Program-made: the position numbers and the translations under genes
Origin: Evernia prunastri
Lineage: Eukaryota > Ascomycota > Lecanoromycetes > Lecanorales > Parmeliaceae
Length of the DNA stretch: 64,000 bases
Reading direction: 5' to 3'
Assembly: GCA_003184365.1 (NCBI GenBank)
Contig: NKYR01000097.1
Coordinates: 62,001-126,000 of the forward strand
Shown: one piece after another, positions 1-11,859 of the stretch
Position numbering within the stretch: the first letter of the stretch is position 1
Layout of the letters: every line of letters starts with the position of its first letter
Notes under the pieces: generated by a model
Told to the model about the DNA's origin: nothing
Seen by the model: only the letters and a program-made list of their open reading frames with translations
Database searches by the model: none

Positions 1-2429
1 ACTTGGGTCGGCGGCGTTTATATCAAGATCAGCGCAGTTCAACAGCACTTTTACAACATCTGCACGACCTTCCAAAGCCGCCTTGTGGAGAACGTTCGAG
101 CCATTGTGGCATGCGACATTGACTGAGGCTCCACCTTCAATTAATTGGGCTACTACGACATGGTGGCCTTCCAAAGCGGCATACATCATTGCAGTGTTTC
201 CGAGTGAGTCTTGGGAATCGACGTCAAGTGTGTCTTCCAGCAATTCCGCTACCAGTTTCTCAAGGCCAAAATATGCGGCCACGTGTAGAGCAGTCGCTCC
301 TGTCTTCGCATTCCAAGTCAGAGCATCTGTCGTATCAGTATACCAAAGAGCTTGGACTGAAGCATCAATGTGGGGTTGCCTGTCTAGGAAGTCTCTAGCT
401 GTCTCTCTTATTTCGGTATCATCGGCGTAAAAGGCAAAACGACCCCACCACAAGGATGCGTAGCTGAGTAGAGGGAATTCGCGGTTCCGCTGTTCGAATT
501 CAATATCTTCCGCCTCACCAGTGCAAGCGCCATTATCAAAATCCTCAAAAAGAAGGTACGTAAGACAGGTGTTTGCCAGCTTGGCGTAAGCATTGGGAAA
601 CCATTTCTCTCGGGTGTTGTCCAGGTAAGTCACCGCTGTGTAATGTACCAACAGTACCCGTTCATCCTCGACAATAACCAAGCCGGCACACATAGATGAC
701 AGGTCGCTAGCGCTAATGACGTCGTCTTTATCGATCGTGTGTGTTTCCTCACCCTCTTCAAGCATCAAATATGTCACTGTTGCGTGTTCGATTTCGGGTA
801 CAGTGAGGGCTCTATCGGTGTACGCTACCCATGATAGGAAGCAGTTGACGATGTCTCGGTGATCGGATGGCATGCTCTGAATCCTCTCCATTGCTTGGTC
901 GTATGTGCTGTCAATCTCTGTTGGAAGGTTCTGCAACGCACTGAGGACCGACGACGGTCTTAACTTCGTCGAGAGTGAGTCCATGTGGAATCTTGCAAGA
1001 AGGAACCTGTATAAAGCATCAACTGCAAGTCTGGTCCTAGATTATCCAGCACTCACATGCCATTGGCAAACGTTGTGACCTTTTCAAGAATCTCGCCCTG
1101 GAGGCCTGCCTTCTTAGAAACACATTGGCGAAGCGATGGCGCATTAGCTATGCGTTGGGTGATATAAGTCTGGAGATCTTGATCTTTGGCTGCAATGTCT
1201 ATTTTCAGGCTGCTATAACGTTTTTTTAGAATGTGGCCGGGAATCGGACAGGTGACACTTTTGTCGTGGCAATCTTGGCACACATCGTACCCAATTCCGC
1301 TGCAGCCTGTGCAATGCCAGCCTGTAGTCATGTCTTTTGTGTTGCAGCTATCGCAATAAACATGGTTGGAGGGTGGTCCAAACATTTGCTTGATAGAAGC
1401 GACTGGCCGTGAGGTGACGAGCAAGTTCGATTTGGGCTTGAACGCACGTAAACAGTCTATTAGATCGCTCCGGCACTTCTCATCCGGCATTTCATCCAGT
1501 GCGTCCAGCACAATGAAAGTCTTCTCATACTGGGAAAGTGCATTTCCAAGGAGGTCTTTGAGCTCCTCTAGTGTTGGCCGAGTTTCTCTCTTGTAGTGCG
1601 TCTCGTGTAGCTCTCCTAATCTCACGTCCACTACAGATCTTGCTTGAATGTCCTGCTTAACGAGACTTGAAATCAACGGTTGAACGGACTGCGTTTCGAG
1701 ATCATTGTAGTTGCAGTAGAGCATGAATATAGCAGTATCCTGTCCTCGATATAGCTCCCGCAGCTTCTCAATCACGATGGACGCTAGGAAGGTTTTACCT
1801 GCACCAGGTATTCCCGGGCACCACATGACCATGTCATCTCCAGTCCTCCATGTTTCAAAGGCTTCCGACTCGAGGAACCATGCTCCGGTCCCTTTGCTTC
1901 TATCTCTGATGATGGTTTCCTGCCGAGCCAAAAAATTGAGTGGCGTAAGCCAATCTATGACAGCCTTGACCTTTTGGCTCACAAGCGCATCGTTTACTTT
2001 AGTACCGAGAGCCAGGCTAGCATGATTGAGTACCAGAGAGACCGAGGACTTCAAGCGCTCGATTTGGCCCACAGTTTCCTCAACATCCCTCTTATCGATC
2101 AATGGCCATCTCAAAGTCTGTAGAGCTCTGCGATGTCCAGTCTGGGGTTTCAATTTCACATCCAACCTCTGCACAGACTCCCGAATCTGGTCGAAGACAC
2201 CGTGCGGAACCTGAAGGGAGCGCACGCCTTCGAGCCAAGCTTCTTCGTGGAAATTCGTCGGCTCCAATTGGCCTTCGAGGAGCTTGAGCAACATCCATAG
2301 AGAATTGATTTCAGTGGTGAGCCTCAGTCGGTCATTACCACCCTCTTTCATGGTCCCCAGGAAGCTGACTATCTGAAAGGTGGCAGTGGCGAGTGCAGTA
2401 ACACTGGCCAAAATGCTCAAGGGATCCAT
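1..2429 (-). CDS. NLR-like protein: NACHT ATPase, ZZ zinc finger, ankyrin repeats (3' end outside window)
   Basis: Probable cytoplasmic signalling ATPase of the fungal NLR/STAND type; ligand and output are unknown. The start at 2429 gives MDPLSILASV, the usual start of the fungal N-terminal helical domain; a Met nine codons upstream (2456) is less likely. Walker A (GIPGAGKTF, about residues 206-214) and Walker B (FIVLDALDEM, about 305-314) are intact. Residues about 355-405 hold clustered Cys pairs and a His typical of a ZZ-type zinc finger, placed just after the NACHT core. One intron at 1007-1056 (GT-AG, 50 bp) restores the frame into a winged-helix-like region. Ankyrin repeats follow from about position 320 to the left edge, for example GATALHVAAYFGLEKL. 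The frame is open to base 1, so the gene is truncated by the window and not visibly broken. The family assignment is firm; the role in heterokaryon incompatibility or defence is inferred. Confidence 0.9.
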
Positions 2430-3238
2430 AGCTTCCGCAACAAGCTTGTTCCGCAACAGTAGTCACAAATTTACCGCCGGACCACTCTCAGCTCAAATTT
2501 CACAGTGTTCGTGGCATCCAGCAATCTGTCAATGAAAGCAATGATGACTCGGCTGCGGCGTAAAGGCGTAGCGCACGTTTCCTATAAGTATCGACCATCC
2601 ATGCAAAGCTCTCAAATAGGAAGGTGACATCTTCAGTTGCGTTATACTACCGTCCGCTACCCCGCACTACCAGGATGTATGTGGTTGCCTCGTCGGCACA
2701 ACATGACCGGGCAAATATTTGCAGCGCACACGTTTCTCAAACTTATTTCCCCAAAAAAGCTATCAGCAAATCAAGCTCTGTGTATCTTCACTTGAGATTG
2801 CAGCAAGCATAATACCATTCTCGGGGTGTCATTTCATGAAGTAGAGACAGTCTGAAGCTAATTCCTCTGACGCATGACAGGCCCCGCCGTTCTTGGCGAA
2901 GAATTCCGTCGCTCCCATTGGCTAGATATTTCGTCGAAATACCAGCCTAAAAAATCCTACGAAGGATGTAGATTACTGTCGACTCGTGCATGTCGGACTC
3001 GCCCTATCTTTAGGTGACGCGTTGGCTACTTGTCATTGAAAGCTTTCCAAAGGGTTGCAATTGGCTCATTAAAAATAAATCGGTCTATCATGCTTGTGGA
3101 GGGTTTCATTCTGAGTCATCTTCCAGTCTCCAGCGACTTATTTTCACTGCGACAGTTTGGTATCCGTTCCAGCGTCTGCGAAGATATGAGGGTCTGATAA
3201 GCTTATAAATCATACACAACAAGACTCCGTTCACCAGC
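2430..3238. other. Intergenic, 5' flank of the NLR gene
   Basis: The upstream side of the leftward NLR gene and the 3' side of the next leftward gene. It holds only short open frames with no recognisable domain. No repeat or RNA gene was seen. Confidence 0.5.
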
Positions 3239-4408
3239 TCAATTCACAACAAGCGTTTCTCCAATATCGATCAAGCCCAATTCCTCTCCCCAGATTTTCC
3301 CTTCCTTTTCGCATGCTTCTTTAAAGCGCCTTGGAGGCTCGGTGACTTCTTCGAAGTACTGGCTGATCCCACCTCTAACAGTCCCATAGTGCATGCCGAT
3401 GGATTTCTTGCTTCTCAAATCTTTGTGCAGGCAAAGAGCATCCTCTGGGTTGCAATGTATGGGAGACATAAAATGTCTAGGGGAATAGAGTCCGATTGGT
3501 AGCATGCTGAGATCGAAAGGCCCCAAGGCCTCTCCAATCTCTCTGAATGCCGGACAAGATGGCATATCCGACTCTTTGGCGTCTTTGGGCACGTATCGGT
3601 AGCCGGTATCACCAGCAAAGAAAATCCTTTGAGAGGTGCTAGAGTTACTTATTTTTGTTTCGTTGAATACTCCATATTCCAAGACCCAAGAACACCAAAG
3701 CGTAGATGCCTGGTCCCATATCGCTCTACCCGAGAAGTGCTGCGACGGCGTGCAAGTCATAAGAATTGACCCAACGTTTGGTACATCCACCTGGACATCC
3801 TCCCACCAGTCCAATTCTGTGACCTCTTCCCTACCGATACCAAAGCCACGAAGTCTAGACGCATTTCCTAGTGCTACAAGAAAATGCACGTTCCCTTTTC
3901 TTCTTGCGTAGATTTTCAACAGAGTATCTGAGTCCATGTGGTCATAATGATCATGGGAGATGACGACCAGGTCGACATCTGGCAACTCATCAAGTGTGCA
4001 AGGGGTGGGAGTATAGCGCTTCGGTCCAGCCCAAGTCACTGGACTTGTCCTCTCAGAAAACACAGGGTCAAATAACACCCTCACTCCTCTTTCTGCACCG
4101 TCTGAAGCGGGTGTTTCGACAAGGAAGCTTGCGTGGCCGATCCATGTAGCCTTCAGACCCTGCTTGCCTACACCCCAGTCTGGCTTCTGAATGGCCACTA
4201 ATTGATCGCGCGATGGCACTGGCTTGAAGTCACGATTACGTTGAGATGTCAGAAGGGTTTCAAGAGGGGAGTGTTTGTGAAAGGATGGCCATGGATTGAT
4301 GAAGGAGGTAGGCGGGTTGCCAACATGATGGTGGAGTTGGGAAGACTCCGATTTTCGAGGCACTCTTTTGATGCTGATGGCAGTGGTGGAAGCCATGACG
4401 CTTTTCAT
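3239..4408 (-). CDS. NAPE-PLD-like metallo-beta-lactamase-fold phospholipase D
   Basis: Single-exon gene of 389 codons. The protein has the metallo-beta-lactamase fold of N-acyl-phosphatidylethanolamine phospholipase D, a zinc enzyme that releases N-acylethanolamines from membrane N-acyl-PE. The di-zinc motif ISHDHYDHMD (HxHxDH) lies near residue 150, a second ligand region FFAGDTGYR near 270, and a late His in IGMHYGTVRGG near 345. The upstream segment TWIGHASFLVE is also characteristic. Length fits the fungal and mammalian family (about 350-400 residues). The start is either 4408 or the second Met, at 4396; the choice does not touch the domain. The N-terminal 60 residues are polar and basic, with no clear signal peptide. 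The neighbours do not suggest a pathway. The enzyme class is secure; the exact lipid substrate is inferred. Confidence 0.88.
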   Translation of the reverse strand: MKSVMASTTAISIKRVPRKSESSQLHHHVGNPPTSFINPWPSFHKHSPLETLLTSQRNRDFKPVPSRDQLVAIQKPDWGVGKQGLKATWIGHASFLVETPASDGAERGVRVLFDPVFSERTSPVTWAGPKRYTPTPCTLDELPDVDLVVISHDHYDHMDSDTLLKIYARRKGNVHFLVALGNASRLRGFGIGREEVTELDWWEDVQVDVPNVGSILMTCTPSQHFSGRAIWDQASTLWCSWVLEYGVFNETKISNSSTSQRIFFAGDTGYRYVPKDAKESDMPSCPAFREIGEALGPFDLSMLPIGLYSPRHFMSPIHCNPEDALCLHKDLRSKKSIGMHYGTVRGGISQYFEEVTEPPRRFKEACEKEGKIWGEELGLIDIGETLVVN

Positions 4409-7400
4409 GTCATGGAGCGGAGGAAGCTGGAGGACAAATTCATCAGTGGTGAATCACCACTTCGTGGCTGGAATGTTGATTACGTAATAGAGTGTGAGAT
4501 CGGCAATCCAATCAGTGATAAAACCATTTAAAACGCAACGCAAGTTACGAAAGGATTACTCTCACACTCTAAATGTCGAGTATCAAAGCTATGATATCGA
4601 AAAAGTTTCAGAGGGATGCTCTAGATAGGAACTCGCGATGGCAGGGTAGAAGGTCATCCTAGCACGGGTAAATATCTGAATCGTATCCCAGTGTTGAAAT
4701 GATCAGGTATAGAAGAATGATGTGTGTAGGATGCTTGATTATCTATCTCAGAGCTCCCCTGGAGGTATCCTTATATGCCCTGCTAAATAAGTGGCTGGCA
4801 TGACAACCTCGGCTAAATTGCCGGGAGGAGGGTGGGAACCAACAACCAAATTCAACACCCAGAAGCTTGAATTCTTGTCGTATTATACCTTCAGGGGTAT
4901 GAATCAAATATGGCGGTATGGTTCGGTAAGAGATTTATATCTACGGCATGAGAGAGATTTATATTAATGCCACTAATCGTGTGATACTTGAAATTTGTAG
5001 ACTCGTACTCTTCGCCTGGTGGAAATTATCAAGAGAGCAGCGAAAAAAAGAGATACAGAACGAATGAGAAGCGAGGGTAAGAAGTCATCGGTGACACCGA
5101 TCATTCTATTCAATTCTACTCTCGTGAAGTAGAGAGTATAATCTACTGACAGATGTTCGTGTCTCATGGTATGGAACGCTATCACAATATAGCAATTTCA
5201 TAGTCCCTGAGTTCGCCCTTATAGGACAGCAGTGTATCATTCATGTTTGGCGTCAGTGATTCGAGTATAAGGAATCATCTAAAATGTCCAGAATACATAT
5301 ACGAGCCGCAAGCTATTGCCATATCACAATGTCTTCTTGTTAAATGGACTGCAACCTCCTCTTTCAGATCAAGCGACTACTCCGAGATGTGACTATTTAG
5401 TATGAATGAGATTGAAGACCATGAATCGCACCATCGTGCGCTGCATATGAATGGCTTCCTGGAATCCTTCTGTGGCGACTGGACAAAGAGCTAATATCTT
5501 GCCTTCACAAATTGCATACCCTTCGTTCTACTTTTACCACTCCATATCATAGCAGACGAAAGCAAGGCAGACAGGGGAGTAGCACACTCATGTGCCGATG
5601 GTTCGACAGGGCAAATAATTTAGAGGTCCACTAGCTCTCATTACGTTGAAGGCATTTAGCTACTACAGAGCACCCCAAAAACATCCAAATTAAGTCGACT
5701 TGACGTCAAACCCCGTGGCAAATCTTAGCTTGTTCCAGATGTCTCAGGATCGAGGCTGTCGGTATCATTGTAGACAAGATACCTTGGTGGAGAAGGTGAT
5801 TGTAGACTTCATGACCACGTGATATCCAACACTGCGTGCTTCTCTGATGCCATGCGGAAGGTCAGGCTGCGGTGACTACCATATTCAAGATCTTAAGCCG
5901 GTATGAACGAGTTGAGTTGAACTATCTGTCTCCTCCTATAAGATCCATACAGGCAGTGGTTTCAAGGTTCAACATTGAGCCTATCAACCTGATCGACCTG
6001 GATTTGAATATCCAGTCGCAGCAGTCAGTTGGCTTACAAGGTTACAAGAGTCAAATCTCAAAGTGTTTGGCAACATGGTCTTCGGCAAGAGAACAGCTCG
6101 ACCACCGAAGGAAGACTTGGAGAGCTTGTACGATGCGAGACAGTCCTCTCGCAGATAATGCATGATGTCTTCGCAGTTCTCCGGACAATCCCCCGCTCAT
6201 CTATTGGAAAAATCGGAAAAAGATTGAAGCGACCAGTATCATGACTAGCCTCATGCGTGGGCGACAGAGACATGCGTGGCACCTACCTCCTCAGTCATCG
6301 AGGAGGTTCGCTTTGCATGCAAGATAGTGAAGATTCAAAAGCTAATTTGGTCGATATCCTCTGATCTTATGTACCTAGCAGCTGGAATTGCCATTCGGCT
6401 CTTATCTGGTGAATTCAACGAGCCCAGAGCCTTTTTCGTTAACCCAGGTTCGCTGATCGCTTCTAGGTTCATAACATACTTTCGAATGGGACACAAAGAG
6501 ACATTAGTGTCATCCGGGTTGGCGGCATCGTGCAGTTGAAAAGCGGTTCCTGCCGACTATGAGAGAAAACTCAGTCTAGTCTATGCCCTCGGGGATATGT
6601 TGGGCGACTGATGTCCTAAAATCCATCTCACATAGCATGGTATTGATAACGATAACAGATGGAATGCGGATATCTTCTATGTCTTCCTAGATGTCACTCA
6701 AGAGTTGCGTCTTGGTGTGAGCTGGCCCTTGGACTTGGAAAGTTTATCTTGCTCTTGCATTCATCGCAATCGCGGTGTTAAGGTCATTAGGAGACAGCTC
6801 CGGGTGTGCACAGATAAAGAGCAAAGACTCGATCCTTGCAAAAAGCGATTCCCTGGGTCTTTTTTGCACCTTCTTCTTTCATTGTGATTTGTGCCGATTC
6901 TCCTTGCCAAGAAACACCAAGAGTGCCAAGACATGTCGGCTCGGGCATCAATACGGGAAAGCCCGCTCGATGCAGGCTCGGCAAGTTTGGAAGTCTTGGC
7001 AGCCTCGGAGCTTGTCCGTTGGTGCTGTCTTTGCCAATCATCTATCAACGCAATCATCTAGATATATGCGGAAGACTTATTACAGAGTTCATGCAAAAGG
7101 ACGATGGCGACATTTATGCATCAGAGGACCAACAACGAGATTCCCGAGCGTATCACCAAGCCGGACAAGCCCGGGGTGGAAGATTGCCAACAAGTCAGAA
7201 TGAGGGGGTGGTGGAAAGATAGTGGGTGGAGCTCGCATGAAAAAGATGGGTAAAATTTCAATGTTCAGGGCAGTATGCAGTCAGCCTGCATCTCCCCAAT
7301 CTGTACGTCCCTGGCCTCTCAAATTTGAAATGAATTTATTCATGCATACTAAAGGCAGACGTAGGGACACGATTAGCCTGATGCAGCATGCCAAACTTCA

Positions 7401-7902
7401 TGCAGGTTTGATGCGCGCGAAAAGGAGCAAAAGTTCCTGCAATAGATAACAATCTCAGCCGAGCCGTATGGACTACGGAGTACGAATAGAAACAAAATTA
7501 TCAAGGGAGTGCGAGTTTGAGAACCAATAATGAACCAGATTCCTACTTCCGTTCGCCTAGCCCCTGCAGCACGCCGATCTACCAAGCATATGTCTTGAAT
7601 CAGCTACCTGAAAAATCAATCGAATTTGCAATTGATTGATGCCGGTCAAATCTTCCCAGCTTGCAGATTCCCCGTGCTCTACGGAGGTACAGTACATCGC
7701 CGCTCGACGCTCGTTCATATGTACATAATCTCATCCCACCTCCGTCGGCAGTTGGCCTCGTGCAATGGCCGTTTCTTGCATTCCTCCTCGCCAGACTGTC
7801 AAAAAGTAAAACCACGCCTGAATTGCGGAATTCGCTCCTCCAGTATTCCTTTCGCTCGCCAAGCATCCAAGACATTAGAAACACTCGTTATAGCTTGGCA
7901 AC
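4409..7902. other. Gene-poor 3.5-kb region, no supported gene
   Basis: Open frames here are short (142 codons at most), overlap one another on both strands and show no domain. A stretch at 5.87-6.54 kb has several overlapping short frames that could be a decayed gene, but no family could be named. The last few hundred bases include the promoter of the glycosyltransferase at 7903. Confidence 0.5.
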
Positions 7903-9697
7903 ATGGACAAGTACGAAAAGGTTCGGTCGTCTTCACACTCTCCTCGCTCTCCGCGCTCGCCAGGTTCATATCGCTTCGAAACTCGCCCCCTATGGCGACA
8001 AAACCGAGTCTGCTATATCCTTGAAGGCCTAGGCACTTTGATAGTCCTTCGGTTGCGATCTTTGGTTATCATTGCGCTCATCGTCATCATCACGTCTGGC
8101 ATCCTCACGTTGAAACCAGTACGTCCTCTCAGCGACCAAGGGAACAGTGGTGCTGGGCCCATATTAAAGGCATTGTCTTACTGAATCTTTCTAGTTACCC
8201 GCCAAATACACTACCATTTCCACCAACGCCACTTGGACGAGCAGTGAGGCTTCTCACCCCTATAAGCCCGTCGCCCCACCAGAGCAGCCCCTCCACATCC
8301 TCATCCCTGCCACTAAACAGGACATCAATCTGTGCAAACTCCTGTTTTCTGGGTCCATCCTCGGCTATCCTACTCCAGTAATTACAGGATGGGGGGAAGA
8401 CTTAGACGACGAACAAAGGAAGGGTATGACTGGGGGTGGCAGTCATCTGTTGAAGATATCGCGGGTTCTCGAGTACCTAGGCAACCTAGGGACGGAGCAC
8501 GATCAGGACCTGGTGTTGATGATGGACGGCTACGATATCTGGTTCCAGCTTCATAAAGATCTCCTAATAGAACGCTATTACCAGATCAACGCTGAGGCCA
8601 ACAAGCGAATAAGAAAGCGCATGGGTAGAGCCGCCAAGCTTGAAGGCATAGAGCAGACCATCATATTCGGCGCGGGTAAACGGTGCTGGCCCAACGAGAT
8701 TCATACAGTGGCATGCTGGCCACTGCCACCATCGCCTCTGCCCGAGGATATGTTTGATGGCAACACCGATATTCCAGTCGGGTCTCGCCCAAACCCATGG
8801 TCTACCACTCGCCAGAAGTTCCTCAATTCCGGTCTCATCATGGGTCCTGTCGCTGATATGCGGGCGGTCTTTGCCCGCGCCGAAGCCATTGTGCAGAAAT
8901 TGGGTGACGACCCAGAACCGGACGACAACGGCAGCAAATGGAGCCAGAAGGTCTACCACAACAGCGACCAATCTGTTTTCAACATGATCTTCGGCGAGCA
9001 AGAGTACCAGCGCGAGGTCATCAGAGTACGTCACATCTCCTGGATCTTCAACCCCGTACAAAAGCTCCAGCAATTTTTCGGAAAAGACCTCTCCGATACC
9101 GATTGGGTCTTGGAGGGCGCCCCTATAAAAAATATCCTGAATCCACCGTGGATGCACATGGACATAGAGCGCCTCGACGGTAAACCCCTTGAGTTCAGCA
9201 TCGGCCTCGACTACTGGTCTGACATCACCTTCCAAACCGCCAACTCGGAGCGCAATGGCGGATGGATGAGCTACAATGAATCCCTGGAACCCCAAGTCCA
9301 GCATTGGGATCGCTGGGACTGCAAACCTCATCTGCATCCTCTGCCGGCGGATGTCTTAAGTACCCAGCCCCCTTTCTTCAACCAAGGTAATGACAACCGC
9401 GCTTTCCCAATCAATGCGAGCTGGAATGATGTTCCCCTCTATACCCATTACTGCGACGGTGTCGTACCGGTAATGCTACATCACAACGGTGACAAAGCCT
9501 CGAGGAGCAACAGGTGGCACAAGATGTGGTACTACCCGTATGCGGAGACTATGTTCAAGGCGCAGCAGCCGAAACAAGTGGAGTCATTGGTGATGGGAAA
9601 GGTCGGTAAGGAAACCCTGGGTCCTGGAAGTGCATTTAATGATAGGGGCGGGATTGTGGATTTTGGGGAAGCGTGTCAAGGCTGGGACTTCAAATGA
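7903..9697 (+). CDS. Membrane-anchored PLOD-like glycosyltransferase
   Basis: Two exons, 7903-8118 and 8195-9697 (76-bp intron, phase 0), encode about 572 residues. A basic Ser/Pro-rich N-terminus is followed by one hydrophobic segment (about residues 48-70, RSLVIIALIVIITSGI), which predicts a type II Golgi or ER membrane protein with a lumenal catalytic domain. The domain begins near LHILIPATKQ and carries LMMDGYDIWFQ, the DxD-like nucleotide-sugar/metal site seen in the glycosyltransferase domain of procollagen lysyl hydroxylases (PLOD/LH3). FLNSGLIMGP and HNSDQSVFNMIFG (DQ...F) are further hallmarks of that domain. There is no hydroxylase domain, so transferase activity alone is expected; donor and acceptor are unknown. 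Joining the exons gives one uninterrupted frame. The antisense frame of 257 codons under it is a shadow. Confidence 0.85.
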
Positions 9698-10526
9698 GTA
9701 TATTCGGATAATGATGGTAGTGGCGTTCGTTACCTCCGGGTTTTGGGGGTAAAAGAACGCAAGCTTCATGATAGACATTGTACGGAGTAATGACATTCTA
9801 CTTATAATCCACGACAGTACAAGCAGAAGGACGCACCTGGTGGATGCGCAATCCATCGTCATTTTATTTTCCATATACTGTCGGTCCCCGTAATCACTTG
9901 TACCGATGTATAGGGTACTATCTCCGAAGTAGATTGGGGGCCCCGGGAAAGCGGAGCTACGCTTTCTTTTGCGTAATATCCAACGCATATTAGGGATCGA
10001 TGTGTTTCACGTACTAAGAAACATCCGGGTTACGACGCAAAACCCAGGAACGCACAGACAGCTCGAGAGGCAACCCTCCCAAAGGCTCACTATGAAAAAA
10101 GCGAATGTTTGCTCCCTACTGGAGCGTTGCATTGACGACGGAGTGGGTCTTGCGGATTACCGTCGCTGATGTGCAATTGCCACCGGATTTAGGTCGACTC
10201 AGTGGTGAATCTCTACACACATAGACTGGAGTATACCCAACCAGGGCCACCTGCATGAATACCTTCTTTCCTTCTGTTCTCTCTAATCTCTATGCAGTCA
10301 CCATTTAGCCTTGGTTGCATCATCGTTCAATCTGTCCGCATCAGCTGCGGGCCTGCGGCGCAGATCAGGCTGATGATTATCGTAACAATGCCTACTTCAG
10401 TCTCCCTACCCCCCCTCGTGACCCTTCCAACTCTCACCGCTGTAGCACTTCTTTCGTCAAACCTCAGCTTAAACGCTCCCCATTTTTCCTCACTCATCAG
10501 GATCGAACGCGCTGAGTTGAACCGAC
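9698..10526. other. Intergenic between glycosyltransferase and rhodopsin-fold gene
   Basis: It holds the 3' flank of the glycosyltransferase and the 5' flank of the next rightward gene. The pyrimidine-rich stretch at about 10260-10290 looks like a fungal promoter tract. No supported gene. Confidence 0.45.
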
Positions 10527-11859
10527 ATGTATTCGGCGATTTCGACAGCGTTGGTTGTGATCTGCTCAGTTCTTGTACCCTTCTCATCCGTCTTTGTAGC
10601 CTTGCGCTTCAAAGCCCGAAAGCGCACGATTGCCGGACTAGGGCTCGACGATTATACTATCCTGGTAGTGCAGGTAAATCTCTGCGGTCCGAGACCTTGG
10701 AGAGATACTATGCTGACAGCAACCTTCGAAAGGTTTTGCAGTATGCTGGCGCAGCCGCGACCATATTCAGCGTTGTCGCCGGCGGCAACGGAGACTCTGG
10801 GAGGAATCTCGTAGAGCATCCCTCGGAAATGGCCACATATGCAAAAGTGACTTCATCTAATGCTTTCGATGTATCATGGCTGACTAACATGTTTTGAAAG
10901 ATTCAGTACATGGGGCCAATCCTTTTCGCTGCTATTGTAGCCTTGGTCAAAGTGTCAACACTCATTCTCTACAAACGAATCTTTGTCACCAAGCGTTTTC
11001 ATCTTGCCTGCCACGTGATGATGGCATTGACGGTGGGCTGGTTTTTGACCTCTATATTCGTGGGTACACCGCCAGCAACGCGACCGGAACCCATCTAACC
11101 AGAACACCGACCCAGGGTGAGGTATTCTCGTCCAACCCAGTTTCAAACGGTCCGAAAGATCCGTACGGACCTTTTGTTCTCAACTATCCCTTATTCCTGG
11201 TATCCATGGCTGTGTCTAACATGATCTTGGACGTAATCGTCGTGTGTATGCCTCTCTCTGTGATACGAACTCTGCAAATGTCATCAGCCCGCAAAGTACA
11301 GGTATCTGGAATCTTCTTACTGGGATTATTGTAGGCATTTCAACCCTACCCTCTTTTCGATAGATACTGACGATGCCCCTTTAGCTGCGACGTTGCCGCG
11401 GCAGTACGGGTCTATTATATTCAGCTTATCAACAACGCAGGCACTAGTAGATCAGGACCAGAAAGCAACAAAAGTAATACCCGCTCTATCTAAAAGGTAG
11501 CACGGGCTGACTTGAAACACACAGTCGACAAGATTTTAGCGGCGTCTGCCCATACTTTCATATGGTTCGTCGTTGAAGCGCAAACCTCAGTCATCGCCGC
11601 CTGCCTGCCAACCTTGGCACCGCTACTCCATAACAGCCCACATGTAGCTGTCAAGGTCCAAAATTGGTGCTCTAGGTTATCGCTGTATCCTAGACGGCCC
11701 GAAGCAATAACAAAGTCAACCAACAACAAGGCCACGGACATTGAGCAGGGAAACAAGCATGATCGGCGCCCCTGGCAGCACTTGGGATCAGATACTAGCC
11801 AAAAGGGTGACATCACTGACGATAGCAACGTGGAGATGAGACCCTTAGACGTCGTATAA
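10527..11859 (+). CDS. Rhodopsin-fold (SAT4-type) integral membrane protein
   Basis: Six exons were inferred: 10527-10673, 10742-10846, 10901-11059, 11116-11330, 11385-11473 and 11525-11859. Together they give 349 codons in one frame. The product matches the fungal 'rhodopsin domain' family of seven-helix membrane proteins related to SAT4/PTH11-type receptors; ligands are unknown. Recognisable pieces in order are the first helix followed by a basic loop and GLGLDDYTIL (the family's conserved GxDD site), IQYMGPILFAAIVALVKVS, a helix ending in CMPLSVIRTLQMS, GLFCDVAAAVRVYYI, and AHTFIWFVVEAQ running into IAACLPTLAPLL, the usual last helix. The acidic/polar C-terminal tail is cytoplasmic by family rule. 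Intron 3 (11060-11115) replaces the region where many relatives have a Cys-containing loop, so that junction is the least certain. Confidence 0.78.

Noticed and set aside
5872..6539. Possible NLR-like or other gene relic
   Set aside because: Short pieces in several frames look protein-like, but no family motif could be identified.
8564..9337. 257-codon open frame antisense to the glycosyltransferase
   Set aside because: It lies wholly under strong coding sequence and has no domain; a typical antisense shadow.
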